DNA from: Polytrichum commune
Taxonomy: Eukaryota > Streptophyta > Polytrichopsida > Polytrichales > Polytrichaceae
Assembly: GCA_950295325.1 (NCBI GenBank)
Contig: OX485803.1
Coordinates: forward strand, 8,000,001 to 8,064,000
DNA: 64,000 nucleotides
Reading direction: 5' to 3'
Shown here: positions 47,768-59,217 of the stretch, piece by piece
Layout: every line of letters starts with the position of its first letter
How positions within the stretch are numbered: the first letter of the stretch is position 1
The notes under the pieces: model-generated
Seen by the model: the letters and a program-made list of their open reading frames with translations, nothing else
What the model was told of the DNA's origin: nothing
The model's database searches: none
Position numbers and translations under genes: made by a program

Positions 47768-50042
47768 ATGGCTCAAGTGATGATGAGATCAAGTGCCTTT
47801 GACATTCTATACTGTTGGATGGCGATACTCTTGACCATCACGATCAATAGCTTTTCTGCCCCAAGAGCAGTGGCAGTTGCCCAGCCGTTGGATTCCTGGA
47901 AGGTGGTGGTTCAAAATGCAGGCATATCCGCGATGCACATGGCAACCATGCACACAGACAAGGTGATCCTCTTCGATCGAACCAACTTCGGGAAGTCGCA
48001 AATTGCCCTCCCTAATGGCACGTGCCGCAACAACCCCAAGGAACTCGTACTCAAGCATGACTGCACCGCACACTCAGTGGAGTATGACTCCCTCACCAAT
48101 GCCATTCGTCCTCTGTTCCTCTACTCCGACACGCTATGTTCCTCCGGCGCCTTCCTGGTGGATGGTACACTACAGCAAAGCGGTGGTGACAATGAGGGCT
48201 CCAATGTTCTCCGGACCATCGGCACAGGACCCACCGATGATTGGGTGGAGAGCAACACCACTAGCCTCTTTGTCAAGCGTTGGTACAGCACAGACCAAAT
48301 CTTGCCCGACGGCCGGATCATCGTCGTTGGGGGCATCAACCAACATAACTATGAGTTCATCCCGAAACCCTCTGGCGCTAAGGGGCCAATCCAACTCGCT
48401 CTCTTGGCGTTGGCAAAAGGAGCCTCGAACCTCTACCCCTTCGTGCACCTCGTGCCCGATGGGAACCTCTTCATCTTCGCCAACGTCTACTCCATCCTCT
48501 TCAACTACAAGACCAACAGGGTGGGTACAATCATCACATGAGGAATGAGGGTTGGTTGAGTCTTCTTGTTGACATAAGGATTTGGGAAATTCCTCTACAC
48601 AGTTTTATGAGAAAAAAAACACAAAGATAGTAGGGACTCAACATCACAACAATATCGATTTGTGGAGTTTCATAAGGTAGCTCAACCCAACACAAGTCCA
48701 AACTTGTGACCACCTGAATGAAAAGATGGGCTTCATTTTAGACCGCAAATCTAGGACATCCAAGGATCGGTCATTTATGAGAGATCTAATGAATAGGAGA
48801 TCTTTGGTTGTCTTAGATTTGTGTTCTAAAATGAAGACATCTCATTCATTGGGGTGGTCACATATTCGGAGTTGGTGTTGAGTTGAGCTACCTTAATTGG
48901 TCGCTCATCTAGTGAAGAGCACTTCATACAAATTTTCTAGAGTTTTTATATCCATGTAGTTTCATTCTAAATCTTTAATTTACATTCATGAGCAGACCAA
49001 CTATGTCCCACACACAGCTTGAGTAGATGGATGTCGAGTTCCTCCCGCCCGTTATGTAGTGAATTGAAGTGTTTTGTAAATTGATAGGCTTTGGTGTGTG
49101 ACATGCTTGTCTTATTGTCCCTAGGTGGTCAAGACGTTTCCCAACCTTGGGACGGACCCGCGGAACTACCCATATTCAGGGACGTCCGTCATGTTGCCCC
49201 TCGAAGGAGCCAACAACTACACCAAAGTGGAGATCTTGATTTGCGGAGGTGCACCAACAGGCGCCGCCAGCCAAGTGACTAAACATATCTACATGACGTC
49301 TTTGACCAACTGCGGCCGCATGGAGATCACGGCTCCAAACCCAACATGGACCATGGAACAAATGCCCGGACCACGGGTAATGGGTGATGGCATCCTCATG
49401 CCTTCGCGACAGGTCCTTATCATTAATGGGTGCCAAGCAGGAGTGGCAGGCTGGGGCACAGACCGCACGCCCTCCCTAGCACCTTGGATTTACAATCCCT
49501 CAAACCACTCATTCCAAGTGCAATCGGCCACCACCATCCCCCGGGTGTACCACTCGTCTGTCAACATGCAATCGGACGGGACTGTTCTGGTAGGCGGGTC
49601 AAATGACCAACATGGCTATGTCTTCACGGGTGTCCGGTTCCCCACTGAGCTCCGCCTCGAGAAGTACAGCCCTTGGTACCTGAACTCCATTTACGACTCC
49701 CAGAGGCTCACCATCACCTCCCCCATCTCCACCACAGTGAAGCTCAACTCCAACTTTGTGGTCACATTCACCACTCCCTCTAACTCCACTGCCACAGCGG
49801 TGGAGATGAGCTTGTATTCCCCCACCTTCACTTCCCACTCCAACTCCATGAACCAAAGACTGCTAGCCCTGGTTACATCCACCAACATTACAGCCGTAGG
49901 AGGAAGCACGTGGCAAGTCAGTGTGGCGGCCCCTCCCAATGCAAACATTGCTCCTCCAGGATGGTACATGCTCACCGCATTGAATACTGGGACATTTCCA
50001 GCCATTCCTAGCAAGGCCACATGGGTGCAAATCACTACCTAA
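47768..50042 (+). CDS. GLOX: Aldehyde oxidase GLOX-like (secreted copper-radical oxidase), two exons
   Basis: Exons 47768-48520 and 49125-50042 (phase-0 intron, GT at 48521, AG at 49123-49124) give 556 aa. The enzyme family oxidises aldehydes such as glyoxal to acids, making H2O2 in the apoplast and cell wall. A signal peptide covers about residues 1-39. The galactose-oxidase-type copper site is complete: Cys124 (DTLCSSG) and Tyr173 (RWYST) can form the thioether cofactor, with Tyr393-His394 (RVYHSS) and His489 (TSHSNSMNQRLL). Repeated DG(R/T/N)-type beta-propeller turns run through residues 130-410, then a C-terminal Ig-like domain ends PPGWYM...IPSKATW. The coding sequence is GC-rich at third positions, unlike its surroundings. 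TTTTCTGCAG lies just before the ATG, so a 5' UTR intron is possible. AATAAA at 50214-50219 may be the poly-A signal. The intron carries a foldback element. A dead paralogue lies at 15767-17359. Confidence 0.95.
48674..48894. mobile_element. Foldback element in the GLOX intron
   Basis: Long imperfect inverted arms of about 95 bp: AAGGTAGCTCAACCCAACAC on the left and GTTGAGTTGAGCTACCTT on the right, with matching inner blocks around TCATTTTAGA / TCTAAAATGA. It lies wholly inside the intron and leaves both splice sites untouched. No clear target duplication. Confidence 0.75.
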
Positions 50043-50819
50043 AGCATGTGATTTGCAAGTCCGACAGAACTTCCCGCATGTTTGCTTTCCCATTAGGTTA
50101 GCACCGAATTCCCATTCCCAGGGATGAATGGAGCAGACTCACTATTTTTCAACCTTTTGCAATTTTCTTGAAGGGACTACCCCAATTTACATTCATATTC
50201 CTCTCTACATTCAAATAAATTAAGTCAAAGGTGACACATTAATTCAAGTGATCGAGTGATACCTATGTGTGGAGATCACTCCCTCAGGGAGCCTTGGAAT
50301 TTCCTTACACTGCCATGCTTGCTTTCACAGAGTTAATTCTAGATTTGAAACTATTAGTGTTCGTATGAAAATCACAATTCCCCTTGATACCTGGTGCAAA
50401 TTATTGGGAGGGGACTGAAGTCATGAACAGAGCAGACTGATTATTTTTGAATCTATGGGAATTTCGTTGTAGGGACCCAACGCACATAGATATTTCTATG
50501 TGCACTCAATATTGATATTCCAAGGTACCTTCAATATTCTAAGCAAATGTTCAGGTCCAAAACCGTAAGAGTTACGCAATGGAGCAGTATCAACAATGAC
50601 AGTCAGAATTGCAAGCTCATTGGCGCTCATGGTAGCTTGTCCTTAATTTCCCCTTAGAAATTTTTGAATAGCTATCCTTTGTGTAGCTGTGCTAGAAAGT
50701 TGAAATGGTGTTAGATTTAAAGTGCCTTCTTCATATGCTTCATGTGCATCTTGAAAGGGCTTAAAGCGAAAGGATAAGTAGGTTTCATGGAAGATAGATC
50801 CGCATTGGACCACATCTTC
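50043..50819. other. GLOX 3' flank
   Basis: Probably includes the 3' UTR (AATAAA at 50214). No other gene recognised. Confidence 0.5.
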
Positions 50820-52115
50820 AAATTACGTATTTTAATCGAACAAGAAGTATTTGCAAGTCATAGTCTCTATTCTTGTTTTGTTGATTGCAAAAAAGTTTTT
50901 GACACAATCCCACATGACAAGCTTTGGGCACGCTTCTAACAATTAGGTGCACCACCTCATTTACAACATATTGTAAAAGCCATGTACACCGTAGTCTATG
51001 CAAAAGTTTGAATAAATGGCAACACACATGGTGAAGTGATGTCCGACATTGGTGTTAAACAATGATGTCCTCTCTCTCTCACATTATTTGACATGTATAT
51101 TGATGAACTTGAAACATATTTATATGAGATCAACATGGACTTTCCGTGTTTATTTGCCATTCTTCTTTATGCTAACAATGTTGTTCTACTCTCTAAATTT
51201 GGAGTAGGCCTACAAAGACTTTTGTACAAGCTATATGAATTTTTCACTTCTTCTAGTATTGAAGTCACTTTATCTAAGACCAAAATCATGATATCTAGCT
51301 ACAACAAAAGGAAATCAAACCAAGAGGCAGTTTACCTAGGCAAGGACCCAATTGGGTTAAGTCATGAATACAAATACCTTGGGATTGATTACTATTCACA
51401 TGGATACTTGGAGCCATCTAGTAAAAGGCAAAGAATCACATGTATGAAAGCCTTGATGGGCACTTTAAGGAAAGAAATAATAGTCAGAGTCACATGTTGG
51501 GAACTCAAATCCCATCTATTCAAGGCTTTGGTGCTTCCAACTTTCACATGTAGCACTAAAATTTGGGGAGACGATTTGAACAACTCTCATTGGAAGGTTC
51601 TTGAGAAGGGCATGAAGATGCATATGATGTCTCACGTCAAAGTGTGTTCTTTGACAACTTATCAATTTTGTTGGCCAAATTTGGAGAACTTCCTATAGAA
51701 TTGCATGCTCTCAAGCTCACTATAGGTTTTCAACAATGGTTCACCCACATATCCCCCTCTTTGTTAGTCAATAAAGCAACCTCACTTTCCCAACACCTAG
51801 TTGAACATGGATTTAACACCTAATTGACAACCAATATGTGGAAGACATCATGGGGTCTATCTCACTGAGACACCCATGATAACCCAACCACGTCCAAAAT
51901 AACTTATGATGATATCAAGGAAGACTTTCTTGCTAAAGAGTGTAACTCTTTCCATCTCTCAAGGAAGAAACTAGATTACCTCCACCTCAAGGATTTTCTC
52001 AAATACGAATGTGAATTATACTTGAAGCAACCATTGACACCACCACAACGCGATATCATTGCCACTTACCACACCTCAAACCATAGATTAGCCATATCTA
52101 GATATATTGGCAGGT
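50820..52115 (+). pseudogene. Decayed LINE reverse transcriptase, third LINE type
   Basis: Reads with several stops through FVDCKKVFDTIPHDKLWARF, then GEVMSDIGVKQ-stop-CPLSLTLFDMYIDELE (the glycine of QGCPLSPTLF has become TGA). Next is LLYANNVVLLS, where the catalytic YADD has become YANN, then VTLSKTKIM and YLGIDY. A separate downstream piece (near 51990-52110) reads LTPPQRDIIATYHTSNHRLAI, typical of the C-terminus of these elements. The longest remaining frame is 51093-51698. Loss of the catalytic aspartates shows it is long inactive. The family differs from the two other LINEs here; its exact clade was not determined. Confidence 0.85.
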
Positions 52116-52175
52116 TTGGACCTTATGTTCAAGGAGGGTCACTTCAACTCGGTCCCCTTTTCTTTGTTCTTTGTT

Positions 52176-52229
52176 GTGATAACCTGAATGTCCTTGGCAT
52201 GGTCAAGATGGGGACATTTAGGTTATCAC
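52176..52229. repeat. Short hairpin
   Basis: 18-base arms GTGATAACCTGAATGTCC and GGACATTTAGGTTATCAC (one mismatch) around an 18-base loop, immediately after the LINE remnant. Possibly part of a small foldback element. Confidence 0.75.
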
Positions 52230-52533
52230 ATGTCTTCTGTGTACTTCACTTTCTCTCTCATTTTGAGCTGCAGGTTTGTCATGTTTGTGTGTCTGTTTTC
52301 ATCTTATGAGAATGTCACAGAAATTTATAGTCAACCACCCAGGTTGCCTGCTGCCTAAAACAGACAACAAGGAATTAGTTAAGGGCATATGGATACAAAG
52401 TGCGTCACTTGAGATTTCCTCAAGATTGGGTTTTTGAAGCTACTGCAAATTCATTCAGACGGGAAAGCCAAAGTTACAAGCCTCAAATCAATCATCATGA
52501 ACATCAACAGAATTACGATCATGTCATATAACA

Positions 52534-52732
52534 TCATCGATAGAAACTCTGTTCTTCCCAGAATTCAGATAGAACACGTACAGCTTTGAACATTGAAGCT
52601 GTGGCATCCAAAACAACCAGTTGAAATAATGTATCTGGGTGCTTATTCAGAAGTTGCAAATTTATATCTTTCCATAAATCATCTTCAATGACTTCTGTAA
52701 CTTTGTTGTAGTGTTCGACAACAGCTTGCGCA
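52534..52732 (-). CDS. Unassigned terminal exon, 65 codons
   Basis: A strong 3' splice site (TTTCCCTGTTTTCCTCCAG) is followed by 1 + 65 codons open to TGA at 52534-52536. The peptide looks like real protein: AQAVVEHYNKVTEVIEDDLW, then NLQLLNKHPDTLFQLVVLDA and FKAVRVLSEFWEEQSFYR, a soluble helical sequence with no repeats or bias. I do not recognise the family. Upstream, between here and bS16, another open stretch on the same strand (53304-53125, ACEVHCYANATSVQEVECAA...) could be a further exon after an acceptor at 53305-53306, but I could not join them with a good donor. It may be the 3' end of a separate gene, an alternative 3' exon of the bS16 locus, or a captured gene fragment. The coordinates are those of the exon only. 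Confidence 0.4.
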
Positions 52733-53526
52733 CTGGAGGAAAACAGGGAAAGGATTTAGAGGTATGCACTAGAATTTGTGCAGATAAATGTCAAGATCCC
52801 CATCCTGAACACACAAGCTAGAAAGTTATAATGCTGTAGATTTTGCACAGAAGAGATACTTCTGTACCATTTGAACATGATTCTTCTCACTATGAAAATA
52901 CAGTCTCAACAGTTTTAGGTCATCACTATGAGTTACAGTCTCAAACAGCAATGTAGAGAAGCACAACAAAATAATCATGTGCAACTTCGTATGTTTAGTC
53001 TCACACAAGTCAAGCCAGACGCTTCCCTGCATCCCAGAAGGATTGCAAAAACTGAAGAGTAACAAAGAGTGACTGAATTGTAGAGCACCAAACAACTACA
53101 GACAACTGCAAGCCCATTACTTCATCTGCAATGAGCATAAAAATAAACAATTGAAAAGAAATGTGAAATTGATGATGCAGCCAATATCAGGCTCCTCAGG
53201 CAACTCCCTTCAATCCAAGCAATTCTCTCTGCAGCGCATTCAACCTCTTGCACAGAGGTAGCGTTGGCATAGCAATGTACTTCACATGCTAAAAGTTCAG
53301 GTTTCTGTATCCATCACTCAGTCACCCTCTCGACTGAATGTACTTCAAACTATATGATGGATCACTTCCTGTGTTTCAGAACCTTGGGCATATCAATGTC
53401 CGATGAAACCCTAATAGTCATCACCTCTGTGCTAGTTGTCTAGCACCCTGTTGCTCGGAACGTTCCAAGTAGCACTTCCTCATTTCATTTTATCCAAGAA
53501 AAGGCTCGAACGTATGCATTTGGAGC

Positions 53527-54549
53527 TCAAACTTTGGGGCCTTTCTTATGCATGTGAGGAATGGGCGGAGGAGGCAAAATTCCTGCTTTATAGAGCAGTC
53601 TTCGCACTATGTCTGATGGTTGAGCTCCGACTGACAACCAATACCTGCCAACAGTCGAGCAGAAAACAATCAACAACCTTAACCTTCAAGATAAATACAG
53701 ATTCCTAGAACTGGTGCTGACAAATATCTATCACAGGGTCTATAAGAGCAACACCTATGATCACTGTAAATTGATTCTCTCAATAATCCGCATTCAAAGT
53801 ATTTTAGGGCAATGTCGCATGCTCATCTCACATATCACAAATCTTTATTGCCTACCAATTGTTAAAAAGGACACGACCCTCTAAGGTCCTTTGATTCCTT
53901 TGACTCTCGAGGGTCAGAAGGAGTTGCATCTCTCTCAATAATCGGTGGAAAATATGGATTTGGAAAACATATAGGCTCTGTGGTGAAATGAGCATGTGGT
54001 CTTGCCAAAAAGAAATTCAGATTGAAAAAAAAAAAACTAGATAGCTGATTATTGAGAAAGTCAATTTCCGGAGACCATAGGAGTTGCTCTAAGATTTCAA
54101 CCAGGGCGGACCTGAGGAAATCGCCTATCGCATGACCATCGCAATCAAGTGCAGTAATGTCTTACTTGATCCTATCGCTGTTGACGCCGATTCGCTTCAT
54201 CCCATCCTTCCCTGAAACCCACGCAACAAATTTCCATAAGCACTAAACGTCCAAGCCTACATTCTCTAAAACCTTGAATTAACAGAGACAAAACGGAACC
54301 CAATAAGCCGGTTGCAATGATAAGCAGCAACATAAGATGTTGAAATAGAGTGATGTAGTGCTAAAATTGGAAATTGAATGGCGGATGAGATGAGATAAAA
54401 CAAGCCTCCTCACCGGGCAAGGGATCGTAATGGCCAACGACTTCGAGGTGTTTGCCGTCGCGAGGAGCCCGGCTGTCCGAAACGAAGAGTCTGTAGAAGG
54501 GAAGATTCTTGCGGCCAAAACGCGCGAGGCGAATGCGTACCACCCCCAT
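53527..54549 (-). CDS. RPS16: Ribosomal protein bS16 (organellar), three exons
   Basis: Exons on the minus strand: 54549-54414 (136 nt), 54211-54166 (46 nt) and 53644-53527 (118 nt with TGA), joined by GT-AG introns of 202 and 521 bp in phases 1 and 2, giving 99 aa. bS16 is a small-subunit protein that stabilises the 16S rRNA 5' domain. The N-terminal signature [11 protein letters not shown] fits the S16 pattern, followed by [20 protein letters not shown] and [10 protein letters not shown]. Exon 2 supplies [14 protein letters not shown], and exon 3 [20 protein letters not shown] followed by GILPPPP. In land plants this gene is nuclear and its product goes to mitochondria, plastids or both. 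As in other plant S16 proteins there is no long N-terminal presequence. The C-terminal tail after PPPP is short (about 11 residues) compared with angiosperm homologues as I recall them. The first ATG in frame is the natural start. The compartment cannot be decided from sequence alone. Confidence 0.93.
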
Positions 54550-57062
54550 TGTTATGCTAAGTGAAATGTGGCCGACGCCTTCCTCACTCTAGCTGCCCAC
54601 ACCCTGCTCCACCATCGCCAATCACTCAAATCTTTCTGTGTGTGCGTTTGTCTATCTCACTCTCTGCGTTGAGCGCTAAACCCTAAACTCTCTCCGCCGA
54701 GGTAGTAGAGCATTTTCTATGATGTGTTCTAAAATAGCATTTCCAAGGGCTTCTTCAGAAATAAAGGTAAGGCTAGGTAGATGGGTCTTAAATGGTTACT
54801 TTTATGTATAAGCCCACTTCTTTTAGTATCTGAAACACGTGATTAGTACAAGGTGGTTAGCGAATCCAAATTGAGGACGTAGCCATTTTTGTTACAATTT
54901 GCCAAGCTCATATGAATATCTTATTCATTATCAAAGTGAAGATTATCATGCTCGTTAAATGGTCAAAGAGGTCTCCTTGATTATATTTGAGTATTGAGTT
55001 ATGGTGGTTATTATATTTTGAACTCCAATCTCTTTAACACGATGAGGTATTCGCTCTTGGAGCCACACCAAGTGCATACGACTTCATGTATAGAGGTGTT
55101 CGATTAAAGAGAGTAATTGAATAAAGGTTGTCTACCATATGTGGCCCTATGTGGGTGTGGCCACTTCCAACTCCACATTCGTTTCCAACCCTTGGACTGG
55201 CTTAGGATTGTCTCTCATTGAGTTAGCAATTGTGAATCACAAAGACTGGCAAATCAAGTATCATAATTGGAGTAGGGATCGTGCATGGAGAGAGAGAGAG
55301 AGAGTTGGGTTTTTCTTGCTTAGTGCTATGCTTACTGTCAAGCTTAGTCTTTGTGCAATACATTATCTTATCAAGAGGCCAAACCATTCTTTTGTATATC
55401 TATGAACCTTTCAAAACCCGGGAGGGTGGGTGGGGTCATTCCACATAGCACACTCATTACTTAGCTATCCTCCTACCATTGTCATTGTCTCATCTTGGTA
55501 TGCTTCTAAGAACATAAAAAAACCAAAAGTAAAGCATATTACTAAGGTTTTACCATTGTACCCTTAAAACCAAGTGATGCATTCCATATCCAAAGTTTGT
55601 CAAACTCAAGTATAAATCTATGTCAATAAAACTTCAAAGCCCTATTACTACTCAAAATATAACATATCATTCCTCATCACCAAGGAATGCCTAATCACTA
55701 CGTACACATTATTTTTGTTAAAAAGTTGATATGCAAAACCTAAGTATGCCGTCAAGTTTGTGAAGGGTCTCCCTCACTTGTGCCCATGCCACCAACCGAA
55801 TCCAAAAAGAGGGTTAGTAACGTACACGAGGTGAATAACAACAAAACCCAATTGTTGTCTATGTCACACAATTACGACCATACATTTTGCATCAAAGAAT
55901 ACACATACTTCCATAGAGTATTCTACATGTTCCTTAGCCATTTGAACCTTGTGCATTCGAAGTTAGAGTTGGGTCACATACGCCTCCCAACTTAACTAGT
56001 TTATACAACTTACACTAAACCTAAAAGTTACTTAGGGTAAACAACCTCCGCGGTTTAGCCAGTGAAAGGAGGTCCTTATGGCCTCATTTCCTTAATATAG
56101 GGTGAGGTAATCCTTTGTGCCCATAGATGCAAGAGTCTTGATCTATGGTGGATATTCATTAGTTTAAACTAACCTAACCCTAAAGTAACTTTACTGTGGG
56201 TTTAACACAAGTTATTGTTATGGTTGTCTTATGGTTAAGGCTATACATAGTAGAGAGAGAGAGAGAGAGAGAGAGTCTTCCAATTAATACACACACGTGT
56301 TAGCATTTGGGACAATGTGTGGTGGCCCATCATACTAATTCGTATGCACATGTGCAACAAGTCATGACAACACAGGTCCAATCTAACCATTGTACAATAT
56401 GCAAAGTTGTGATGGTGGTGGTGATAAGGTCATCGCCCCGCCATTATGGAAAGGTGGGGCACCATGTTAAATTTATGTGTCATGTGCAAGGATTTATGAG
56501 AATTAAGCTCAGGTATGTGTCCAAACAGTGAGTACTTCCAACTCCACTTTCATGGCCCTCATATTGATTTGAGTATTGTCTCATGGAAAAGCAATTGTGG
56601 TTCAAAAAGATTGTCATCTCAAGTTTCAAGATTGGTTGTAAAAGATGTAAACATAGAATATTTGCCTTTTTATATGATCACATGAGTCCTCCTAATTGTA
56701 CTCAATATTGACCCTAGAATAGTGACTAAATTTTGAGCACATAATTGAATCTCATTGTAACATGTCGTTTTGTTGTCCTTTCTTAACTACGAACTTTGCC
56801 ATATACCACTCAAATATAGGTCTCTGAATAAGGAGAATGACCCCAAATGGTAAACATTACCCAAGACAATTTTACTAAGAGTTTTGGCATGTTTTTTATG
56901 TACAATCCAAACTGAGAAAACAACCCAACAGATCATAACATTTTGTTGAAACCAATGGTGTAAGAATGATTTAGGGGAGTACTTCTCAAATTATGATGAA
57001 TTTCTCAATAACTATGTATGTGATATTCTTACATGGTTGTATATTAAGTGTACACCAAGTGG
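54550..57062. other. bS16 upstream region and dispersed repeats
   Basis: The first ~170 bp are the likely bS16 promoter and 5' UTR. 54838-55110 and about 56530-56830 are relatives of 11900-12260. About 55760-55890 resembles 27650-27790. (GA)n runs lie near 55290-55306 and 56249-56273. No further gene recognised. Confidence 0.5.
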
Positions 57063-57065
57063 TTA

Positions 57066-58229
57066 GGGCCGGTTTACACTACGGTGGAGAAGTCCACCGG
57101 TCATGAAAAAAAGGGTGTTTCTCAATTGTGATTGGTCGAAAATGCAACTCTTGACCGGTGGGTGTTTACACTAGGTGAAGAAAACAATGGTGGTGAACTT
57201 TTCTCATGGATAATAAAATGACATGGCCGCCTACATGGCGGCACTTTTTGGAGTTGGGCTTCTCCGGAGGAGGAGTTTCTTGTCCGGCCAACTCAATAAA
57301 AAATAATTTTCAAAAACAGATATGGACCGTAGATTTCAAATTTATTTTTTTCAAAACATAAGGTGTTGGCAAGCTTCTCTCTCTCTCTCTCTCTCTTTGA
57401 TGTAGTAGCTCCTTAGCAAAAAAATTTTGTGCAATTTTTTTCCGCAATGGCTGGTTACTCACAATTTCAGTTTGGTAGTAGCCAAGATGAGGATGACCTC
57501 ATTGGTAGTGAGAATTATTTTTAGCCCTCAAGGCAATTTCCAGGAAGTGCTTATGGTGATATTGATTCCGTAATTGAAGCATTATGGTGATACATGATGG
57601 TTTTTTGTATCGCCATAGTTGAAACGATAAAATACTTCAAAACCATAAAGATCATAAGAGAGCACAAAATCTCTCTTCTTCGATTATTCATGATTGAAGA
57701 TCAAAGATAAGAAGAGAGAAATTGATGAGGATGATTAAGAGGAGAGCATGTCTTAAATAATACCAAAGAGTAGTGCTTTGTCCAATATATGTGTATGGGT
57801 TTTCCCCTCTTCATTCTTAAACACCCAAGGAGACATTTATTTCCTACATGGGCCAAACTTGACAATTGGCAATTTGGCAATTTTCATTATCTTTTGAATA
57901 AAATTGAACATTATATTACACAATTCTTATGAACACAATTCTTGTTGAAATCTTTTGATACAATGTGAATGTAGAGAATTATGGTTTTTTATCACAAAAA
58001 ATCTTCACCATTAGGTGAACTTCTCTTCACCGGTGGACTTCTCCAGTGGACTTCTCCGCTAAACTTCTCCTCTAGGTGTTTAGACTTCAACCGGTCAAGA
58101 CTCCTTAAGAAATATTTTATTGCCTTTAATTCTTCTCCGGCACATCCACCATTTGCCTCATATAACCATGCCTTGGCCAAGCATTCTTGACCGACCAGAG
58201 GCCTTCTCCACTGTAGTGTAAACCGGCCC
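57066..58229 (+). mobile_element. PIF/Harbinger-type element, internally deleted, with residual ORF start
   Basis: 1164 bp with about 28-bp TIRs, GGGCCGGTTTACACTACGGT at the left end and a near-perfect complement at the right end. TTA flanks both sides (57063-57065 and 58230-58232). Inside, after a (CT)n leader, an ATG at 57447 opens a 26-codon frame, MAGYSQFQFGSSQDEDDLIG..., ending in TAG at 57522-57524. It looks like the start of a deleted transposon gene. Near the right end (about 58015-58075) ACTTCTC-type motifs recur four times in tandem, a plausible set of subterminal transposase-binding sites. Confidence 0.8.
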
Positions 58230-58314
58230 TTAGTATTGAGCAGGTGTTAAGCATTGATTTTTGGCAATCTAGCAAGCACTTATATTGATCTTTAGGAAAT
58301 ATGTATATATATAT

Positions 58315-58340
58315 GTATTTATTTATTTATTTATTTATTT
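58315..58340. repeat. (ATTT)n microsatellite
   Basis: About six ATTT units in tandem, directly after an (AT)n stretch. Confidence 0.9.
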
Positions 58341-58729
58341 AAAACAATGTCCAATCATTTTACACCAAAGTGTTCAAATCAAGTCGGTATTTGAGTAAGA
58401 CATGTTAACCTTATTACAAAAAAGAAGTTGTGAGCCGCCAACAAAGGATCACATCCATACATTTAGAAATCCCAAGAACACATATGGTTTTGCTACAATG
58501 ATTTTTTTCTTTCAAATATACATTTTATTGAGAAACTTGACATTATTGGTTGAATTTACAAATATAGTGGGTTGGTGGAATTATAGAATATTGAAACGAA
58601 GACCTCGAATTTATGCAAATGTGAAAATGTCCTAAGACGTAGACACTTCATGAGACACACATGATAATCATTTGTGAAATTTTATGATCAAGCACCATAA
58701 CCTTTGCTACATGGCATGGGTTGACATTA

Positions 58730-59214
58730 GGGGCGTTTCACACTATGGCTGAAGGTCAAGAGGCCGTCGATTTCCACAAATCAAATTGCAAAAAAGTAAG
58801 AGTTTGGCCTCTCGACCCTTCACACTATGGCCAAAGCTCAAAGGCCATCGCAATTTAAAATGATTACTTTTTGAAGAAGGCGACAGACTCTCAAAGGAAG
58901 TTTGGGTGGGATGGGAATAGAAACTCAAACTATGGTCGAGAGGCTGTTGGTTTTTTTTCATTAAAAAATCAATCATTGACAAGATCTAGGCCGTTAGATT
59001 GGAGAGGTTATTGTGAGCAAGGGATAAAGTTGGATGCTCCTTTGGGTTTGGACTTTAAGCTTGGCCTTTGGAAACTTCACACTATGCCTAGCTGAAGGCT
59101 CCACTTACTACATTTTATTGGCAATTTTCAACCCATTTCTTTAGACTCTCAACAAAGTTTGGCCACTCAATCCCACGGCCTCTTGACTTGGACGGCCATA
59201 GTGTGAAGCGACCC
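58730..59214. mobile_element. PIF-type MITE, GGGGCGTTTCACACTATGGC family
   Basis: A 485-bp element; the complement of the right end reads GGGTCGCTTCACACTATGGC. TTA flanks both ends (58727-58729 and 59215-59217). The internal GAAGAAGGCGACAGACTCTC block is shared with 42630-43452 in inverted orientation, and the motif CACACTATGGC recurs inside. Confidence 0.85.
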
Positions 59215-59217
59215 TTA

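Noticed and set aside
47807-48448. Long frames antisense to or out of phase with GLOX
   Set aside because: By-products of the GC-rich coding sequence of exon 1; the galactose-oxidase motifs lie in one frame only.
53200-53220. Minus-strand text CTTGGATTGAAGGGAGTTGCC resembling miR159/miR319
   Set aside because: It differs from the known miRNAs at several positions and there is no opposite arm on either side to form the long precursor hairpin of that family. It also lies in a stretch that reads as protein on the same strand.
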